37,500 nt of DNA from Tubiluchus corallicola (GCA_030141605.1 JAQGDQ010000166.1:157501-195000); one strand, 5' to 3'; positions 11,493 to 21,415 are shown, counted from the first letter of the stretch. Made by a program: numbers and translations. The notes: generated by a model not told the origin, from the letters alone.

Positions 11493-12125
11493 CTAAAGCA
11501 GAACCGGACTCAATGTTAAACTGAAGGTCAAAACAATCTACTCTTTGAAATATTGAAAGGAAACGTTCTATTTTTTCAAAAGTGATTCACGTGAAAGAAT
11601 TATTACCACACAAACACAATATCACGTTCGTGCCACTAGTTTTTCGCTGTTACATGCATTTCACCATTCACTAGTTAGACGAGCACTAGCACCTGCATTG
11701 CGGAAAGGCATTGCACAAAAACAGGTACTGTACCTCCCATTTCAGATGTGTTAGTTTGTGACGAACTACACACGTTCGACAGCTCATGCGTGAGCACAGG
11801 AGTAAATTTTAAATTTGAATTTTTACCTTAAAACTTACCTAGTTTTAGCACAACACACTGAATCTCTTACAGTAGCAAAGTACTTCAATTTTCGCTTTCA
11901 CAAACGCATGCAACACGCTCGTGGAACATTTTCCTCTTGAAAATTAGGTTAGTTTGTGATGTCGTCAATAGTTGGGCTCGCCCACCGTTAATTAAGTTTT
12001 TTATCTACTATATAATTATCGTAAACGCTTTTGCAGTATTAATTGTGTTAAAACGTATACTTTTTATCGGATTTTAAAATGGGGTAGTATATGAAAAATC
12101 GTCCTGTCTTCCTTTCTTCCTTTAA
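11493..12125 (+). mobile_element. Family C MITE, copy C2
   Basis: Near full-length copy. The left end, CTAAAGCAGAACCGGACTCA then AAACTGAAGGTCAAAACAAT, has lost its first T. The right end is GAAAAATCGTCCTGTCTTCC then TTTAA. Internal landmarks shared with C3 and C4 are GCCACTAGTTTTTCGCTGTT, the TTAGACGAGCACTAGCACCT block, AGATGTGTTAGTTTGTGACG, ACACGTTCGACAGCTCATGC and CAACACGCTCGTGGAA. It carries stops in the frame that happens to be open in C3 and C4, arguing against coding. Confidence 0.8.
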
Positions 12126-12127
12126 AG

Positions 12128-12247
12128 AAATTTGAGCAGCAGGCCTGTGCATGCATTCCCGACTCCCAGGAGCAATAACAGCACGGAACGCTCGCTATTT
12201 CATACATGTTTTATGCTATGGTGTTACCGACTATTCATTCTGCGCTA
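12128..12247 (+). repeat. Direct repeat F2 (partner F1 at 11331-11447)
   Basis: Second copy of the direct repeat, starting at the right end of C2. It differs from F1 by scattered substitutions and small indels, so the duplication is not recent. Confidence 0.8.
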
Positions 12248-13254
12248 ATGATCAATGAAGCCAAGTTGGTAGGGCTTCGCCGAACGTTTTTGTAGCCTAG
12301 GTATGTTCACAACGAATCACGCTAATAGATTTGCCATTGTCATCAATTCAATTTGTCGTTTCGTATTCGATGAGCGCGCCTCCTGTTGGCATGAGAAGAA
12401 AAAACGAAATTGCATGTTCAGAAATGGATGCTACAGAGTTTACACAATGGATGAACGTTGCCCAGTGAGTGCAAGGCCATCTCTACCGCTAAAGCACAGG
12501 AAACCCCTCAGCTTACATCAAGCTTTTCCGTCTAATAGTACTATAATAAGCTAATGCCGCAGCTATAATTATCACACTTAAAAGTTCGACAGAGGCAAGG
12601 TTTCCAAAAATTATTGCCTGCAATTTTCACGAACAGTGACCAAAATGGCGGAAAGAGCACAGCGAGCTTTTTTAATACGCAAGGCGACAACGGACACGTG
12701 GAAACAATCAGCACGCATTGCGGATCACGCATTACGCATCACACATTACGTGCTCATGGAGTCGTGCCTTTACGGTTGTGAAGGTCATGAAGCTGGTGAT
12801 CGAAATGGATCTATAACTGAAAAAAGCAGTTATGGTTTCCAAAATTTTTATGAAAAACTGAGGCAAAATCTAGACGATAACAACTGAAAATGTAGAAGTT
12901 TGATTGCTCGTTGAAACCCAGGACGTATAATGGGATCACAAATTCGATTTCAAATGAAATCAACACAAAATTTAGATAGATAATTGACTACAATTAAATA
13001 TTACACTATGTCATGCAAGAAAAATTTAATTTTGAGGGTACGGTGGGGACCGTGGTTGAAGGTGTTTACCGTTGACGAGGGGGCGCTAAAAATATTTTTG
13101 TCTAGGACAAAAGGACAAAGACACGTGTTTACCGTCGTTGGAACAACAGAAAACGTTAGCCACAGGTAGCATAAACGTCTCTTAACGAATTCAGCAACAC
13201 TGAGACGACACAAACAAATAATACAGACAACAAGTGTTTGCGCCAACACAAGTG
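12248..13254. other. Unassigned sequence, 1 kb
   Basis: Several 60-100-codon frames exist on both strands but none contains a recognised motif. ACCAAAATGGCGG at about 12639 resembles a good start context, yet its 84-codon frame (12636-12887) contains a short direct repetition (CACGCATT, ACGCATCACACATTACG) and has no other support. A block at 12495-12525 (AAGCACAGGAAACCCCTC) recurs at 23335-23362 near family A. Confidence 0.35.
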
Positions 13255-13326
13255 GTCGTGAGATTCGAACTCGGGCTGCAAGCAGAGAAGCACTCGCCGT
13301 TACCTTGACCACTCGGGCACCCGTAC
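13255..13326 (-). mobile_element. tRNA-like SINE head or decayed tRNA pseudogene
   Basis: On the minus strand an RNA polymerase III A box (TGCCCGAGTGG, complement of 13309-13319) is followed about 38 bases later by a B box (GAGTTCGAATC, complement of 13261-13271). This spacing and these sequences are those of an internal tRNA promoter. The acceptor and anticodon stems do not pair cleanly, so a functional tRNA is unlikely. The GCCCGAGTGG A box is reminiscent of Ser/Leu tRNAs. No second copy in this window; a SINE body would extend below 13255, unconfirmed. Confidence 0.5.
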
Positions 13327-13527
13327 TAACAGTATTTATTTTACAAACATAAACACAAGTACAATTAACAAATCACACAGTTAAATAAACAACGCATACA
13401 GGAACACGTCCCTACAAATACAGGACTCTTTTTAATCGAAGTTGATTTTAAAAAATACCATAATTTATAAGAAACACATCTACGTGTATATCACAGTGCT
13501 GGTTGAATATATTAACTCGTAGCAAAA

Positions 13528-13888
13528 TTAGTTCGTACCTCTTAATTTAGAATCACGTATTGTTGATATTTCATGTACATAGTTACTCAACAGTTTCTTA
13601 ACTTCCACATCTCCACTTTTGTTTAAAAATATAAACTTATCAATATCACACGCGGATGAGAATTCTGGAAAACTTCCACATCTCCACTTTTGTTTAAAAA
13701 TATATCAATATAACACGTGGATGAGAATTCTGGAAAAATATTTGATCTTTGATTTAAGAACGCAGTTCTTTCTTGACGATAAACATTGCATTGCATACTA
13801 AAGTGAAATTCATCTTCCGTGCTCCCATTCTTACATAAAGTACATTTTCTCACATCAGCTGGTGTTTTAGCTGATATCTTTAGAAGAA
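13528..13888 (-). pseudogene. LINE ORF2 C-terminal relic with CCHC-type motif and internal duplication
   Basis: Reading the minus strand from about 13888: KISAKTPADVRKCTLCKNGS, then TEDEFHFSMQCNVYRQERTA, giving the Cys-x2-Cys ... His ... Cys pattern seen near the end of many LINE ORF2 proteins. A tandem duplication of about 64 bp (13605-13668 and 13669-13735) breaks the frame. Beyond it the original frame resumes as KSGDVEVKKLLSNYV and RDSKLRGTN, with a TAA stop at 13528-13530. Sequence above 13888 belongs to family A, so the upstream part is gone. A dead 5'-truncated copy. Confidence 0.75.
13605..13735. repeat. About 64-bp tandem duplication within the LINE relic
   Basis: CTTCCACATCTCCACTTTTG through GATGAGAATTCTGGAAAA occurs twice head to tail; the second copy lacks a few bases after TTTAAAAATAT. 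It disrupts the LINE frame, so it happened after or at the time of inactivation. Confidence 0.9.
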
Positions 13889-14125
13889 AAGGAAATGTTA
13901 AACTACGTCCCAAAAACTTTTCATGCAAAGTTATGTTACTTAGCATTTAGCTTACCTGCTGGTAATACTTATGCAACTAAAAATAATAATTTAAAATGTT
14001 CGTGCTAATTAGTAAAATGTCGCTTAATCACCCTGCAGGGTGCGCCACTCAGTAATCAAAAACCTACAATGATTTAAGATTTTACTTAGTTAGTGACGTG
14101 ACAAATAGTATGAATATCAAATTTT
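13889..14125 (+). mobile_element. Family A fragment A4 with intact left end
   Basis: Starts AGAAAAGGAAATGTTAAACT, ACGTCCCAAAAACTTTTCAT, like the family A end at 23116-23160. Continues GTTATGTTACTTAGCATTT, CTTACCTG, the AAAATGTCGCTTAATCACCC block, and TTTTACTTAGTTAGTGACGT, then loses similarity. It abuts the LINE relic, whose upstream sequence is absent, so A4 either inserted there or marks a deletion junction. Confidence 0.7.
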
Positions 14126-14631
14126 TCTCTCTTCAGTCACTAGAAGGTTAAATAAAGTGCATTTTCTCATACCAACAGAAGTTTTAAACTTGCATTATAT
14201 TCGTTCCTGTTTCCGAAAGAAAAACTCGGATTCAACAGGGAAGCCAGTCTAGAGCCGCCGCCAGATTATTTTCTCCAAACGAGGGACGGGCTTTATATGT
14301 CAAACATTCGGTGCACAATGAAAAGTTCAGTAATGTTGGTTTTGGTGTGTTAAGTGATTGGCATCTGCATTACCCGTCACGGCATTGTATATGCAAACTG
14401 TCAGCGGTTAAATCTGCAATGCAGATGCAATTCGCAAAAAGCCACAAGATGGCGATAAAAGAGGCCATTTTCCCCCGTGAATTAGACGGATCAACGACGT
14501 TCATTTAAACTCATTTATATAATTCATGTAATTTTTCGTAATTACGCAAGCACGCTGTCAGACGAATGGGACGACAGTGAAAAATGAAGCGCTGATTTTC
14601 TGTCAATGGAAAAACACGCAATTGATTTGTT
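14126..14631. other. Unassigned sequence
   Basis: AAATAAAGTGCATTTTCTCA at about 14153 resembles 13836-13856 in the LINE relic, hinting at a second scrap of the same element. No gene recognised in the rest. Confidence 0.35.
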
Positions 14632-15055
14632 CAGGAACATCACGATTATTGTTGATAAATGATGGTCACTCCATGGGTCGGGAATATGTCGATTATTGTT
14701 GAAAAAGGATGGTCACTCCATGGGACGGGAACATCACGATTATTGTTGATAAATGATGGTCACTCCATGGGTCGGGAATATGTCGATTATTGTTGAAAAA
14801 GGATGGTCACTCCATGGGTCGGCAACATGACGATTATTGTCCATAAAAGATAGTCACTCCATGGGACGGGAACATGACGATTATTGTCCATAAAAGATAG
14901 TCACTCCATGGGACGGGAACATGACGATTATTGTTCATAAAAGATAGTCACTCCATGGGACGGGAACATGACGATTATTGTCCATAAAAGATAGTCACTC
15001 CATGGGACGGGAACGTGACGATTAATGTCCATAAAAGATAGTCACTCCATGGGTC
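14632..15055. repeat. 47-bp minisatellite, about 9 copies
   Basis: Unit GGGACGGGAACATGACGATT then ATTGTCCATAAAAGATAGTC, ACTCCAT, 47 bp. The first four units alternate two subtypes (CACGATTATTGTTGATAAAT with GGGTC, versus GTCGATTATTGTTGAAAAAG with GGGAC), forming a 94-bp dimer repeated twice. The last five units are the TCCATAAAAGATAG subtype and are nearly identical. Confidence 0.95.
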
Positions 15056-15144
15056 ACACGAGTCAGTTCAACATCTACATACTATGCTAGCTCGGTTGCT
15101 TTGATTACGTTTACAGCACAAGAAAACAGTCTTCTAAATAATGC

Positions 15145-15258
15145 TTTAAAAGTTCATCCACTTACATGCTGTCATATTTCATACAGAGCTTGCGCTAGTA
15201 ACGACCCTGTATTAAACTCCCGCGATGACCAACTGACCAATAGGCTCAGCAATTTTAG
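15145..15258 (-). mobile_element. Family A fragment A5
   Basis: Resembles 28500-28615 of copy A7: CACTTACATGCTGTCATATT, TCATACAGAGCTTGCG, TAGTAACGACCCTGTATTAA, CTCCCGCGATGACC. Internal scrap of the family in reverse orientation relative to A1. Confidence 0.55.
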
Positions 15259-15412
15259 TGGTAAGCAGTTTGAAGTAACTTTCTAGAAAACATTTCGAAA
15301 AGAAATATCAAATCATTGACAACTCATAACCAAAGATCTTCAAAGCTTAATTTCTCGAATGACGAAATTTCAGCTTTAAGTTTGTACACCACGTATTCTG
15401 AGTTAAAGGAAA

Positions 15413-15968
15413 GGGCAAGTCACTCAGGATGCCGGGTTTATTCTGCTGTTATCACTTTAACATAGAAAAATTTAACAAACAAATTTGCAAAGAACTGTCT
15501 ATAAAGCGTAAATTTAAAATAAACTACCTCTGAATAGAAATTCTCAGGCGTGGTTGTTGCTGCCATTCACTTGAAAATCGTGACGTAACTAGGAAACTTC
15601 GCGACTTTTCGTAAGTGCGTCGTGGCTTTCCGTAAACGCGCTAATTCAAACTAATTTCCTTAAGCTAATTCAAACTTCTGCAGCTTACCTAATATTCATA
15701 TTACAAAGTTAGATGTCTGTTTTTTGTAAAAACTTATACTTTTGACGAACAATGACACTGCGCTACTTTTCTTCAAGACGAATGACGTCATTAGAAGAAG
15801 AATGGGCATTCAACATGGGATCACCCAAGCATGAAATGATCGTAACTTTAAAGTGATTTTACTCGTTAAACGAGGCGCTTATTGCACTATTATTACTAAA
15901 TCCTTTTAGCATTTTTCGCGAACATTGAAATAAGCCAAACTTTCCAGAATGCTTGACTTTTCCTTTAA
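15413..15968 (+). mobile_element. Family B MITE, copy B2, full length
   Basis: Full copy: TTAAAGGAAAGGGCAAGTCA at the left and ATGCTTGACTTTTCCTTTAA at the right, so the terminal repeat TTAAAGGAAAAG.CAAG is shared and inverted. Length 556 bp. It carries TGACGTCA at 15783-15790 and CGTGACGTAACTAGG at about 15578. B3 is the same length class and mostly collinear in reverse. No coding frame. A duplicated TTAA target would be hidden in the terminal TTAA. Confidence 0.85.
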
Positions 15969-16432
15969 CGCAGTTCATCAAATCTAGGAGATGAATAGTC
16001 GAGTGGCTTCCTGCTGTTGCATCACCGAGGGCCATCCTCGTATCACGTGTGTTTCTGGTTAGCTCCTGGTGTGAAAATAAACAGCATATCGACAGAAAAG
16101 CATGTAGAGAAACATGTGCATCACAGATACTCCGTGCCCTTTGCACCAGCTTCCTCATCACTTAGACTAGCAATAAAAGATCCCTCAGTTCCCTCTGCGA
16201 TCACGGTTATCTAATTTTAGACAAATTTTAACTTTTTATTATGGTACTAAACTGTAAGCAAACAACCAGAGCCATGCAGCAGCAGCCATATTTTTACTGT
16301 TGAAATTTTGCAAGCGAGGCGAAGTACTCAATTTGTACGTGAGAATGGTACTGTTACTACGACCATAAAAACTTGGATAGAGTGAGTTAACCTAAAAAAA
16401 TCCCGACTAAGAATCGTACATACACATATTGT
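15969..16432. other. Unassigned sequence
   Basis: Less AT-rich than its surroundings near 16000-16200, with frames of 65-100 codons on both strands, but no motif, splice pattern or second copy. Not called. Confidence 0.35.
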
Positions 16433-16650
16433 TTAAAGGAAGACAGGATGATTTTTCATATATTACCCAATTTTCAAGTCCGATAAAAAAAGTACACATT
16501 GTTGCACAATTAAAACTACAAAATCGTTTCTGATAATTAAATTACAGATTAAAATCTTAATTAATGAAGGGCGAGCTCAACGATTGATGACGTCACAAAC
16601 CAACATAATTTTCATCCGCAAAAACACATCATTATTTTGTGGCAAATAAA

Positions 16651-16672
16651 GATATATATATATATATATATA
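16651..16672. repeat. (AT)n microsatellite
   Basis: About 11 AT dinucleotides at the left edge of the sequence that interrupts C5. Confidence 0.9.
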
Positions 16673-16904
16673 TTTGTCATAAAATAATTGATAGCATATG
16701 TGAAATATCATTCAAAAATACTACTAAATATGAGATGGAACATATACATACAATGAGTGCAAATTGTAAAATCGTCTCTCTCACACCATATTCCCAAGAG
16801 AACAATGTTAGCTAATCATAAAATAATAAAATAGATAATTATACGAATTGTTTTAAAGGCAGCATGCAGCTGTTAAAACCTGCATTTTATGAGAGCACGA
16901 GAGC

Positions 16905-17052
16905 AAGGGAGATTAGGGTGCTAAAATCGGATAATGCGTAAGTGCAAAAAAGGAAAGGGTTATAATATTAAAACCTGGAGTTTAGGGAAGATTATAGTGT
17001 AACATCGGATAATGCATAAATGGAAAAAGGAAAAGGTTATATTATTAAAACC
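16905..17052. repeat. 74-bp tandem duplication
   Basis: Two copies of a unit containing ATCGGATAATGC, AAAAAGGAAA and ATTAAAACCTG; the unit end also precedes the first copy (GTTAAAACCTG at about 16873). Divergence is modest. Confidence 0.8.
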
Positions 17053-17089
17053 TGTCGAAGAGATAAGTATCTCTTGTAATCAGAGAGAG

Positions 17090-17226
17090 TTTTTTCCTCT
17101 TCTGCTAATGGACATGAAGTCCCTAGCCTTTCTTTCTCACCATCCTCCTAGTAGATTTTCATCTGTCAGCCGATGGTGAGAAAGAAAGGCTAGGGACTTC
17201 ATGTCCATTAGCAGAAGAGGAAAAAA
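17090..17226. repeat. Perfect 55-bp inverted repeat with 27-base loop
   Basis: 17090-17144 is the exact reverse complement of 17172-17226 over 55 bases, enclosing a 27-base loop. The arm includes CTTCTGCTAATGGACATGAA and GTCCCTAGCCTTTCTTTCTC. A further direct copy of part of the left arm, AGTCCCTAGCCTTTCT, follows at 17232-17247. Perfect pairing implies recent origin or maintenance; it could be a terminal-hairpin remnant or a hairpin RNA source. Confidence 0.97.
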
Positions 17227-17338
17227 AATGTAGTCCCTAGCCTTTCTAATCTTTGATATTTTCACAGTTTTATCTGAAAATCAACGGTTATAAACATTTC
17301 ACAGAATAGTTAAAATTATTTCGTAAAACTTTTGACCA

Positions 17339-17640
17339 TGCTGTTGTCGTCGTTGTTGTTGTTGTTGTTGTTGTTGCTGCTGCTGCTGCTGATGGCATGG
17401 ATACTGTTGCTGCTGTTGCTGTTGTTGCTGCTGTTGATGGTGATGGTATTGATACATATGTTGCTGTTGCTGTTGTTACTGCTGTTGCTGCTGCTGTTGT
17501 TGTTGCTTCTGCTGCTGATGGTATTGATATTGTTGTTGTTGCTGCTGCTGGCCACTACTGGTACTGCTGCTGTTGTTGTTACCGCTGCTGTTGGTGTTGT
17601 TGTGGCTGCTACTACTGCTAGTGTTGGTGATGTTTTTCGT
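17339..17640. repeat. (TTG/CTG)n trinucleotide array
   Basis: Mixed TTG, CTG and GTT triplets with GATGG interruptions every 60 or so bases (near 17391, 17436, 17518). Poly-Leu, poly-Ala/Val and poly-Ser/Asn frames over it come from the triplet. Confidence 0.95.
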
Positions 17641-17886
17641 AGTCCTGTATGACATATTTACTCGACAACTACTAAACTACTTGCGCCTAACGAGCTTCCG
17701 AGATGCAGGCGCTTGTGTCCATCTAATTAGTGAATGGCGGGATTGTATGTAATACCGAAATTACGTTTCTGTGCTAATAAGTTTTTGTGTAAGTCAATTT
17801 TGAAGTAATGGTACATTCCTTTTCAGCATTTTGTAGGGTAGATTGTCTTGAGCTGTAGTTTAAGATTGGGTCCAGTTTTCCTTTAA

Positions 17887-18995
17887 GGCAGTTTGTTAAC
17901 GTGTTGAAATGATTAATACCCAGATAAAACTCGTGAAATTTTCACATACCGTATAAATTATAATTTTCACATTTTCCATATTTCTGTTCACTTTCAAGGC
18001 ATCTAAAATAGAAACATCGCTTAAATTAAAGCAACAGCTTAAAAGTAGATAAATCTGTATTAGCCAAATATTGATTTGTATACAGATATAAGAATTTAAG
18101 CTCTAGAATACATACATATATATATATATACATATAACGTTCCGAGTGCTACTGCATTCCTAATTTTTATATAATGATCAGGAAAATATACTACATTTTT
18201 TTTACGGGTTCGTCTGCTGTTTTTAAGGCTATTTAGTTAAAAACAAAACAAGATGAAACATAAATTTTAAAGCTATAATTATTACAAAAGAAAAGAGTAC
18301 AACAGCAAGTCAACAATAAGAGTTCAAAATTACTACTAATGGCTTGCTGTGAAAAACCCATAGGAAAGAGGAGGGTAAGAACATGAATGCGCATAACTTA
18401 TCTGAATGTTCATGACGATATTGTGCACAATACAACGATCCTCCTCCTACAAGGACAACGCTGACGCCGGCAACATGACGATCATCCATGAGCCATAACA
18501 ATGCAGATGACGACAGCTAACCACCGGCTTCCAGCTACCCTCTTGTAGTCTACATCACCAACGTACCAACAGCTGACTGGAATAGAATAACATCACACTT
18601 CTGTGGCTTGACCAGCTCTTGAAACCATGTAACAGCAAAGAGACTGAGAAAGACAGCCTAGGAAAACTGCCCTTTTTGCCAAAACAACACTTAGCTCAGC
18701 TCTCCATGGTAAACAAGTTACATCACAGATCGTGTACCAGCCTTTCCAGACAAATACGTTAACTACAGGTATGCTGGAACATTCCCACTGGTCAGACCAA
18801 CAACGAACGTCTGTACCAGTGAAAAGTATCAACTCAACTGTTCAGAACAGGTATTGCTTTTTCTGCATAAGCAAACGAAGCACTCCAACAGGCAAGTAGA
18901 AACCATTTTAAGTGACAGGGGTGAGGAGATGATGAAATGAAAAAACACATACAGCAATGCAAGCCAGTTACTATCAAAATTAACAACACACACCT
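17887..18995. other. Unassigned sequence, 1.1 kb; short (AT)n near 18117
   Basis: The segment 18360-18900 is visibly less AT-rich than its flanks. A minus frame at 18593-18832 is Cys/Trp-rich, with no motif I recognise. No second copy in the window. Possibly part of an unrecognised repeat. Confidence 0.35.
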
Positions 18996-19083
18996 CACTA
19001 TATATATATATATCAAGGACTACTATACAACTATATACTATATACGTGTATAGTAGTCCTTGATATATATATATATATATATT
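18996..19083. repeat. Inverted repeat, AT-rich arms around CAAGGACTACTATAC
   Basis: TATATATCAAGGACTACTATAC on the left pairs with GTATAGTAGTCCTTGATATATA on the right across a loop of about 19 bases. Arms are about 31-36 bp and perfect apart from AT-tract length. Left flank CTCACT and right flank TTGTGAG also partly pair. Confidence 0.93.
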
Positions 19084-19094
19084 GTGAGTCAACT

Positions 19095-19745
19095 TTTCTC
19101 ACCATTCTTTAGTTTATCAAATGGGCTCAGGCAAGGAAGTACTCTCCCAAAAACGTTTTTAACAGTTATGTTTGTGAACTGAGTGTAAATTTAACTGATT
19201 CTAAAATAAGATGCGCTCTAGGAGGCATTTACTGCAATCAACTGTCCTATGCAGATGATGTATGCTTGTTGGCTCTCAGCACTTCGGAGCTTCAGCAGCC
19301 TATAAATGTTTATAATGATTTTGCAATTAATTATGAAATCGTTGTGAACACGAGTAAAACTAAAATTCTATCCATAAAACCCGCTTGTGTGAGACACTTA
19401 GAAACTAGTGACGTCATTTAAATAATGTACTTTTAAAAAATGTGAATGAAGAGAATATCTTGACCATATCTTTCATTATGAAAATAGGGATGATCGTGAT
19501 ATAGATAAACAGCGTGCTCCATTGTACATAACAAATTGGTCAAACAAATTGATAAGAATTTTTTCAAAATGAAGCGCAAATGCAAAAAGAAAATTTTCTA
19601 TATCGGTTTGTTCATACTTTTACTGTGGTACAAACTTCGTGATTATAGTTTTAATCACATAAATATTGCATACAATAAAGGCACCGAAAATGATTACAGC
19701 TCCAATATGACTGTTCTGCAAGGGGAAAGTGTGTTCAACTCAAAA
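19095..19745 (+). pseudogene. LINE reverse-transcriptase relic with intact YADD box
   Basis: Plus-strand frames read SLSNGLRQGSTLP (the 'G.RQG..LSP' motif), then after a frameshift near 19148 NSYVCELSVNLTDSKIRCAL, GGIYCNQLSYADDVCLLALS and VNTSKTKILSI. SYADDV at about 19245-19262 is the catalytic palm box C. After a stop at about 19420, HIFHYENRDDRDIDKQRAPL continues the thumb region, followed by more frameshifted pieces (MITAPI near 19690). It represents about 200 residues of ORF2, bounded on the left by the palindrome at 18996-19083. Non-functional. Confidence 0.88.
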
Positions 19746-20272
19746 TAATGTATTTTTTCACTATAATTCGAAAATATTAACTTAAAAACAGGCTGTGAAA
19801 AAGTTGTAATATTTTGGTACTGAACATAAAAAATAACGAATGCAGGTATAAATCTAAAATTCACCAGCACTTGCTCAAAGTTTTATATGTATCAAACAGG
19901 CTATTATGACATCATTATATTTTTATTGCAGACTTTCAATATTTTTGCATACACTTTGTTTATTGTATTACTTTTAAACTATTGATGTTTTATTGCTTAT
20001 AATGCCTATGCGAACGTTCAGTGAGGGGGGTTATATCTGCTGTATATAGAGGTGTGTTTTGCTCATTTTTTGTATAATGCTGTTTTTACGCTTTTAACTC
20101 TTGCTTTTTTATATGGAAGAAATTCTGAAATAGAGGCTTAAATTCATAAATTCAAATTCGTGAATGCCAAATATGGATAATTTTAATTTTCACTACCTAA
20201 TGTTTTAATAAGAACAATAATTTTACACGACACATCCGTACCTGCAGCCATTGTCATTGTTTGTCATCATTA
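19746..20272. other. Unassigned AT-rich sequence
   Basis: No gene or repeat copy recognised between the RT relic and family B copy B3. Confidence 0.45.
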
Positions 20273-20836
20273 TTAAAGGAGAGGTCAAGCCTTCTGGGTA
20301 GTTAAGCTTATTTCAATGTTCACGAAAAATGCAAGAGATTTAACAATAATAAAACTGCAATAAGCCTTTCATAACTAGTAAAATCACTTTAAAGTCGCGA
20401 TCACTTCATGCTTGGACGCTCCCATTTTCATACCCATTCTTCTTCCAATGACGTCATTCGTCTTGAAGAAAATTAACGCTTTGTCAATCTTCATCAAATG
20501 TATAACAAGTTTTTACAAAATAATTAGATAGCTAATTTTGTAATATTTTTGCGTGAGAATGTCGTAAGCTGCAGAAGTTTGAATTAGTTTAAGCAGCTCG
20601 TGCTTACGGAAAGCCACGACGCGCTTACGAAAAGTCACGACGTCTCCCAGTTACGTCATAATTTTTAAGTGAATGGCGGCACTCACCAAGCCTGGAAATT
20701 TCTATTCAGAGGTAGTATATTTTAAATTTATGCTTTATAGGCAGTTCTTTGCAAATTTCTTTGTTATATTTTTCTAAGTTTAAGTGACAATAGTAAAATA
20801 AACCCAACATACTGAATGACTTGTCTTTTCCTTTAA
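20273..20836 (-). mobile_element. Family B MITE, copy B3, full length, reverse
   Basis: Reverse-orientation full copy, 564 bp. The plus strand begins TTAAAGGAGAGGTCAAGCCT and ends CTTGTCTTTTCCTTTAA. It matches B2 throughout, e.g. CACTTTAAAGTCGCGATCAC, CCAATGACGTCATTCGTCTT, AAGCTGCAGAAGTTTGAATT, GAAAGCCACGACGCGCTTAC and CAGTTACGTCAT. TGACGTCA lies at 20449-20456. Noncoding. Confidence 0.85.
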
Positions 20837-21415
20837 CGAAAAATAACAGGCTTTTTGCATAATTATACAAAAATTGGAAGCAGCAGATCAATTTAGCAAA
20901 TTGAACGGCAACGTCAGCTGATGAAATTTGAATCGACGCTCACGAAGAGCTGCTAATGGAATATTTAAAATCATATTTGATCAGCATCGGTGCTTCGACC
21001 TTACATATTTGTCTTCCATAGTAATTATCGCTGCTTAAGCGTACCGTAGTGATTAGCTGGAACAATATAATACTTGCCAATGAATTAAATATGAGCCATT
21101 CATTACTGCAAGGCATAATACAGTTAGTTTCTAGATAGACTGCAGCCTTGTCGATAGATGTCAGAAACAGTAAAACTAAATCGAGACGTCTGCTGCCTTC
21201 GCTCTGGCCAAAACCATTAGCGAAATCTGCGCGCGACATTTACAGGTAATTAATTCAACAGAAAATTAGAAGTTGCGTAACAAATCTTTGGAACAAAGGT
21301 CCCGCCAGCAGACGCATTTAGGTTTGTAAGAAAGTAGAAAAGTACGGAGTCGTGTTACGAAGCAGTTGTAAATCAAAAGAGAAACCATTATATTTATGCG
21401 AAGTCGGAAAGTTAC
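20837..21415. other. Unassigned sequence
   Basis: A 99-codon minus frame (20940-21239) is the longest non-repeat frame in this part, but it shows no domain I recognise and has no supporting copy. No gene called. Confidence 0.35.

Larger units (their letters stand above)
16433..17886 (-). mobile_element. Family C MITE, copy C5, split by about 1 kb of unrelated sequence
   Basis: The left part (16433-16640) begins TTAAAGGAAGACAGGATGAT, the complement of the family C right end, and matches C4 up to the ATAATTTTCATCCGCAAAAA block. The right part (about 17688-17886) resumes at GATGCAGGCGCTTGTG and ends TTTAAGATTGGGTCCAGTTT, TCCTTTAA, the family left end. The middle of the family is replaced by 16641-17687, which holds an AT tract, a 74-bp duplication, a perfect hairpin and a TTG/CTG array. 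Confidence 0.75.

Noticed and set aside
12636-12887. 84-codon frame starting near ACCAAAATGGCGG
   Set aside because: Good start context alone is weak; the product contains a short internal sequence repetition and no recognisable domain.
13889-13946. N-terminal part of the minus frame at 13623-13946 (NITLHEKFLGRSLTFPF) as part of the LINE protein
   Set aside because: It is the complement of the family A terminal repeat, also found at 23118-23165; only the part below 13888 is LINE-derived.
17316-17652. Poly-Leu, poly-Ala/Val and poly-Asn/Ser frames
   Set aside because: Products of the TTG/CTG trinucleotide array; no flanking exon evidence.
20940-21239. 99-codon minus-strand frame as a small gene
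   Set aside because: No motif, no supporting copy, and length compatible with chance; left unassigned.
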